Source of the DNA: Frankia alni ACN14a
Lineage (GTDB): Bacteria; Actinomycetota; Actinomycetes; Frankiales; Frankiaceae
NCBI RefSeq assembly: GCF_000058485.1
Contig: NC_008278.1
Span: 5,822,962-5,886,961 of the forward strand
Length of the DNA stretch: 64,000 nt
Direction: 5' to 3'
Shown: in pieces, positions 61,509 through 64,000 of the stretch
How the letters are laid out: each line of letters opens with the position of its first letter
How positions within the stretch are numbered: position 1 is the stretch's first letter
Notes under the pieces: generated by a model
Told to the model about the DNA's origin: nothing
Seen by the model: only the letters and a program-made list of their open reading frames with translations
Databases searched by the model: none
Translations under genes and position numbers: made by a program

Positions 61509-61956
61509 GGTCCGGAGTCACGTCCTACGGACACCGGCCTGGGAATCTTCGGTGGTCCTCCACCGACTGATCGCTATCAGCGAGCTGAGCGACAACTGTG
61601 AGCCAGACCTGGTCCGAGCAGGAGTCTGCCAGGGTCGACCTTGCTCCTCGCTGCGCTCCAGTCACAGGTCATGACGCCTGCCACGCGATTGCGGCACGGC
61701 GCCCGCCAGCAGTGTCCCCGAGATGAGCAGCAGCGTGCCGTAGCAGTGATGTTGGTCGTGGTAGGCCTCCAGCGGCCGCCGTCGAACGCGCACGTACGAC
61801 AGTCTCAACGTTCAGCGAGCCGCATGCTGGACACATGATCGTCAACTCGACGCGAAAGAATCTTGAAGTCCGCTGTAACCGACCCAGAGCAGCCGGACCT
61901 GAGACAGGGGATCGCTAAATGATCACCACGTCGGCCAAATTCGATTTCCATAGCTA
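61509..61956. other. Region between the IS element and the winged-helix gene
   Basis: This 448-bp stretch shows no frame with start, ribosome binding site and recognisable protein. It is the sequence the IS element inserted beside; I see no interrupted gene. Confidence 0.4.
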
Positions 61957-62355
61957 TTGGGGCGTCACTTGGTGGAGAGCGTTCAGGCAACAGATCCTCA
62001 GAGGCAGTCCGAGATCTGGGACGAAGCGATCCGAGCCGTGCTGGAGGGTGCAGCCAAGGCGGTCCCGCCCCTCGGGCGCGCCGAGTGGCGCGTGTTCGCA
62101 GCAGTGCTGCACGAGACGGCGGCAAGATCGCAACAAACCTGCGTGCTGTCCGTCGCGATGATCCAAGAATACTCCGGCATCGCCAGTGACCGACTGGTAC
62201 GCGCCGCGCTCACGAGTCTACGCGACCGCAAGCTGATCACCTACGAAGCCCGACGGGGTCGGCCACGGGCAGGAGAACCGGGGCGCTGTCACGTCGGCGT
62301 GCCGTACGCGCACAGCGAACAGCAAGCAAAAGCGGCTCCCTTGAGTACCGGATAA
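61957..62355 (+). CDS. Winged-helix DNA-binding protein
   Basis: From the TTG at 61957 the protein has 132 residues; GTG 61972 is an alternative. The core LGRAEWRVFAAVLHETAARSQQTCVLSVAMIQEYSGIASDRLVRAALTSLRDRKLITYEARRGRP is a winged helix resembling plasmid-replication and conflict-system regulators. The tail is basic. Function is unknown. Confidence 0.65.
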   Translation: MGRHLVESVQATDPQRQSEIWDEAIRAVLEGAAKAVPPLGRAEWRVFAAVLHETAARSQQTCVLSVAMIQEYSGIASDRLVRAALTSLRDRKLITYEARRGRPRAGEPGRCHVGVPYAHSEQQAKAAPLSTG

Positions 62356-62538
62356 TCTGCAACAATGCGGCATGCCATCATGCCGCAAAAGAAGTGAGGC
62401 CATTTTTAGCACACGCAGGCAAGGGTCGTTCAACCTTCCCGCAACTCGACAGATAATTCACAGAGACGACCACCACGCCTGGCGCACCCCTAGCCTTACC
62501 CCGGACCGTCATTCAATCTCTAGGACACTGGGGTACAC

Positions 62539-63168
62539 TTGATTGGTATTCGAAATTTTGGACGCCTCGGCGCATTTCTTCTTTCGCTGCTAGCGATAGT
62601 TGGCTTGGGGGTCGTCACTTTTGTTGCGCCAGCCTCCGCCGCGCCCGTCATCTCCGAAGCGGCCGCCACACCCGCAAAGGCAGCGTCGGTCGCCCCCTCA
62701 GACGGAAAGATCGTTCAGTATTACAACGGTCAGGTCCTCTCGTGGAACAAGGACACCTGGAACGGCGCCAAGGTATGCGTCGTGACCACGCCGACCGAGG
62801 TCCACTGCTTCGACTCCCGAAAGGAGGCGGACGCCTACACCAGCACTGCCGACGGGGGGGCGACTACCCAGGGCTACGACTGCTCCCCGGGCAAGTACAG
62901 CTACATCGTCGACGCCCCCAACTATAGTGGGTACGCACTAGCATTCCGAGACTGGGGCTACTGGCAAAACCTTTCTCAGTGGGTCAGTGTGCCCTGGACA
63001 GTCAGGTCCTGGGACAACATCAGCATGAGCTGCAAGGGTTACCTGCGGTGGGGCAGCGGAGGCTCCTGCCACTACATCGCGCCGTACACCGGCCAGCCGA
63101 ACATCAATATCCCATCGTCGCAGATCTTCCTGCAGAACCCGTCGAACCCGCCCGCGCCGGGCTGCTAA
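62539..63168 (+). CDS. Secreted beta/gamma-crystallin- or I36-like protein
   Basis: From the TTG at 62539 the protein has 209 residues. A signal peptide (FGRLGAFLLSLLAIVGLGVVTFVAPASAAP) leads into a mature protein with VHCFDSRKEADAY and SGYALAFRDWGYWQNLSQWVSVPWTVRSWDNIS, the Greek-key pattern of beta/gamma crystallins and of the peptidase-inhibitor I36-like family. Six cysteines suggest disulfides. Role is unknown. Confidence 0.75.
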   Translation: MIGIRNFGRLGAFLLSLLAIVGLGVVTFVAPASAAPVISEAAATPAKAASVAPSDGKIVQYYNGQVLSWNKDTWNGAKVCVVTTPTEVHCFDSRKEADAYTSTADGGATTQGYDCSPGKYSYIVDAPNYSGYALAFRDWGYWQNLSQWVSVPWTVRSWDNISMSCKGYLRWGSGGSCHYIAPYTGQPNINIPSSQIFLQNPSNPPAPGC

Positions 63169-63212
63169 GGAGATTTCACTGAGCCTGACGGTGTGCGGGC
63201 GTGATTGATCCC

Positions 63213-63246
63213 GGGCCGGTCGCAGCGAACGGGCTGCGACCGGCCC
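63213..63246. terminator. Hairpin terminator between convergent genes
   Basis: GGGCCGGTCGCAGC and GCTGCGACCGGCCC form a perfect 14-bp stem around GAACGG. It lies between stops at 63168 and 63255. Confidence 0.85.
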
Positions 63247-63254
63247 CCAGGGCA

Positions 63255-64000
63255 TCAATGGGTTTCCCCTACCGCCGGGACCTGCCGCTGCACAGTGAAC
63301 TGGGTGTAGTCGGCCACGGTGGGGCGTTCCGGCAGCTTCAGACCGGGCGGCGCAGACGGAAGGTAGACGGTCTCGACGGTCAGTTCCTCCCCGTCGTCAG
63401 AAAGCAGCAGATAACCGAACGCCGTGGCGAGGCTTTCCGGTCCCGAAACCTGCACACCGACAGCCCGCCCGTCGCGCCCCGCCCGGTCGGTGACCCTCCC
63501 CGCGTCGAAGACACCGGGCGTCTCGGCGAGGACCTCGAACAGCGCCGCGTTCTGCGCGGCGTTCGTGTCACCCTCACGCAGCCGCCCCAGCACGGCACGG
63601 GCGACGTCGGTACCGCTCGGGATGCGGCCCTGGGCCCGCACCGGCGCCTCGAGGGCGGCGCGCAGCCGGCCGGGATCGGTGGGCAACGGAACCTCGCCTG
63701 CCGCAGCCGCTATCTCGGTCGGCCCGTGCCCGGCCGGAGCGGGTTGCGGGCCACCGACATCGTGCCCGGCCCGGTCGACCTGCTGCAGAAGCCGGTCGAC
63801 GTGCCGCGATCCGTCCGGTCGTCTCCATTCGGCCACAAGGTAGGTGGTGGCGGTCGTGGTGGCCTTCCGCCGGGCAACGGTCACGTCCAAGCCATAGGTC
63901 TGACGCACCGTGTAGCGCACAGGTCCGACACCCACGACCGGGGCGGTCCGCTGATCGCGCGCGGCAGCCAGCAGCGCCCCGACCGCCGCCTGCCGATCCC
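63255..64000 (-). CDS. CU044_5270 family protein (C-terminal part; runs off right edge)
   Basis: The frame is open from 64000 to the stop at 63255. Visible residues include ALLAAARDQRTAPVVGVGPVRYTVRQTYGLDV, EWRRPDGSRHVDRLLQQ, and a late GRVTDRAGRDGRAVGVQVSGPESLATAFGYLLLSDDGEELTVETVY. This matches the extracytoplasmic part of CU044_5270 family proteins, actinomycete membrane proteins often encoded next to an ECF sigma factor. The N-terminus and membrane helix lie outside the window. Confidence 0.75.
   Translation of the reverse strand, partial: DRQAAVGALLAAARDQRTAPVVGVGPVRYTVRQTYGLDVTVARRKATTTATTYLVAEWRRPDGSRHVDRLLQQVDRAGHDVGGPQPAPAGHGPTEIAAAAGEVPLPTDPGRLRAALEAPVRAQGRIPSGTDVARAVLGRLREGDTNAAQNAALFEVLAETPGVFDAGRVTDRAGRDGRAVGVQVSGPESLATAFGYLLLSDDGEELTVETVYLPSAPPGLKLPERPTVADYTQFTVQRQVPAVGETH

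Overview
The window is very GC-rich, with frequent GTG and TTG starts, tight gene overlaps, an SsgA-like protein, probable F420-type luciferase-like monooxygenases, an ECF sigma factor paired with a DGPF protein, and a CU044_5270-type protein. Together these point to the chromosome of a filamentous, sporulating-type actinomycete (Frankia-like or a related order). Genus cannot be fixed from sequence reading alone. No rRNA, tRNA or CRISPR array was seen.

Layout. (1) 1-1,019: a membrane protein (DUF6232-like) followed by the start of an EAD1 (effector-associated domain) protein. The two share a short motif at facing ends, which suggests a conflict or immune module running off the left edge. (2) 1,471-10,877: an SsgA-like protein, a TetR/SDR divergent pair with a clear operator, an MmyB-type regulator/F420 monooxygenase divergent pair, a MacB/FtsX-type ABC exporter, and a DGPF protein with an ECF42-type sigma factor. 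(3) 10,957-21,794: one long leftward operon made of a lipoprotein solute-binding protein, two DppBC permeases, a fused DppD-DppF ATPase, two flavin monooxygenases of the luciferase fold, an FAD aromatic-type hydroxylase and a DUF1684 protein. It looks like uptake plus oxidative breakdown of an oligopeptide-sized, sulfur- or xenobiotic-like substrate. A CGNR regulator diverges from it. (4) 23,394-26,072: an unusual fusion of a YdhS-like FAD/NAD-binding enzyme to a TTC38-like TPR domain.

(5) 26,058-28,676: a gene graveyard with fragments of a FabF ketosynthase, an MFS transporter and a LuxR-type response regulator, interrupted by small intact genes. (6) 28,928-34,354: a glycosyltransferase, two methyltransferases, a second F420 monooxygenase and a histidine phosphatase. 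(7) 34,521-39,404: a 1,149-residue lipoprotein with a seven-unit YVTN propeller between two glycine-rich domains, and another secreted protein. (8) 39,947-53,533: a housekeeping/stress block (cation/proton antiporter, class II glutamine amidotransferase, GH15 glycosidase, MFS pump, YihY, DUF2252, DAG kinase, alpha/beta hydrolase).

(9) 53,717-61,506: an accessory island. It has three small membrane proteins, an HTH gene, a fused HTH-methylase-specificity protein with no restriction subunit, many 16-bp palindromes in front of both the HTH and the methylase genes, a frameshifted NB-ARC (NLR-like) gene preceded by a Bell-like membrane protein that carries the same amyloid-type motif, and an intact IS630-family element with TA target duplication. 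(10) 61,957-64,000: a winged-helix protein, a secreted crystallin/I36-like protein, a terminator and a partial CU044_5270-type gene.

The most interesting signals are the two motif-sharing gene pairs (1-1,019 and 58,169-60,016) and the palindrome arrays around the methylase locus. Short in-frame tandem duplications are also unusually common throughout.
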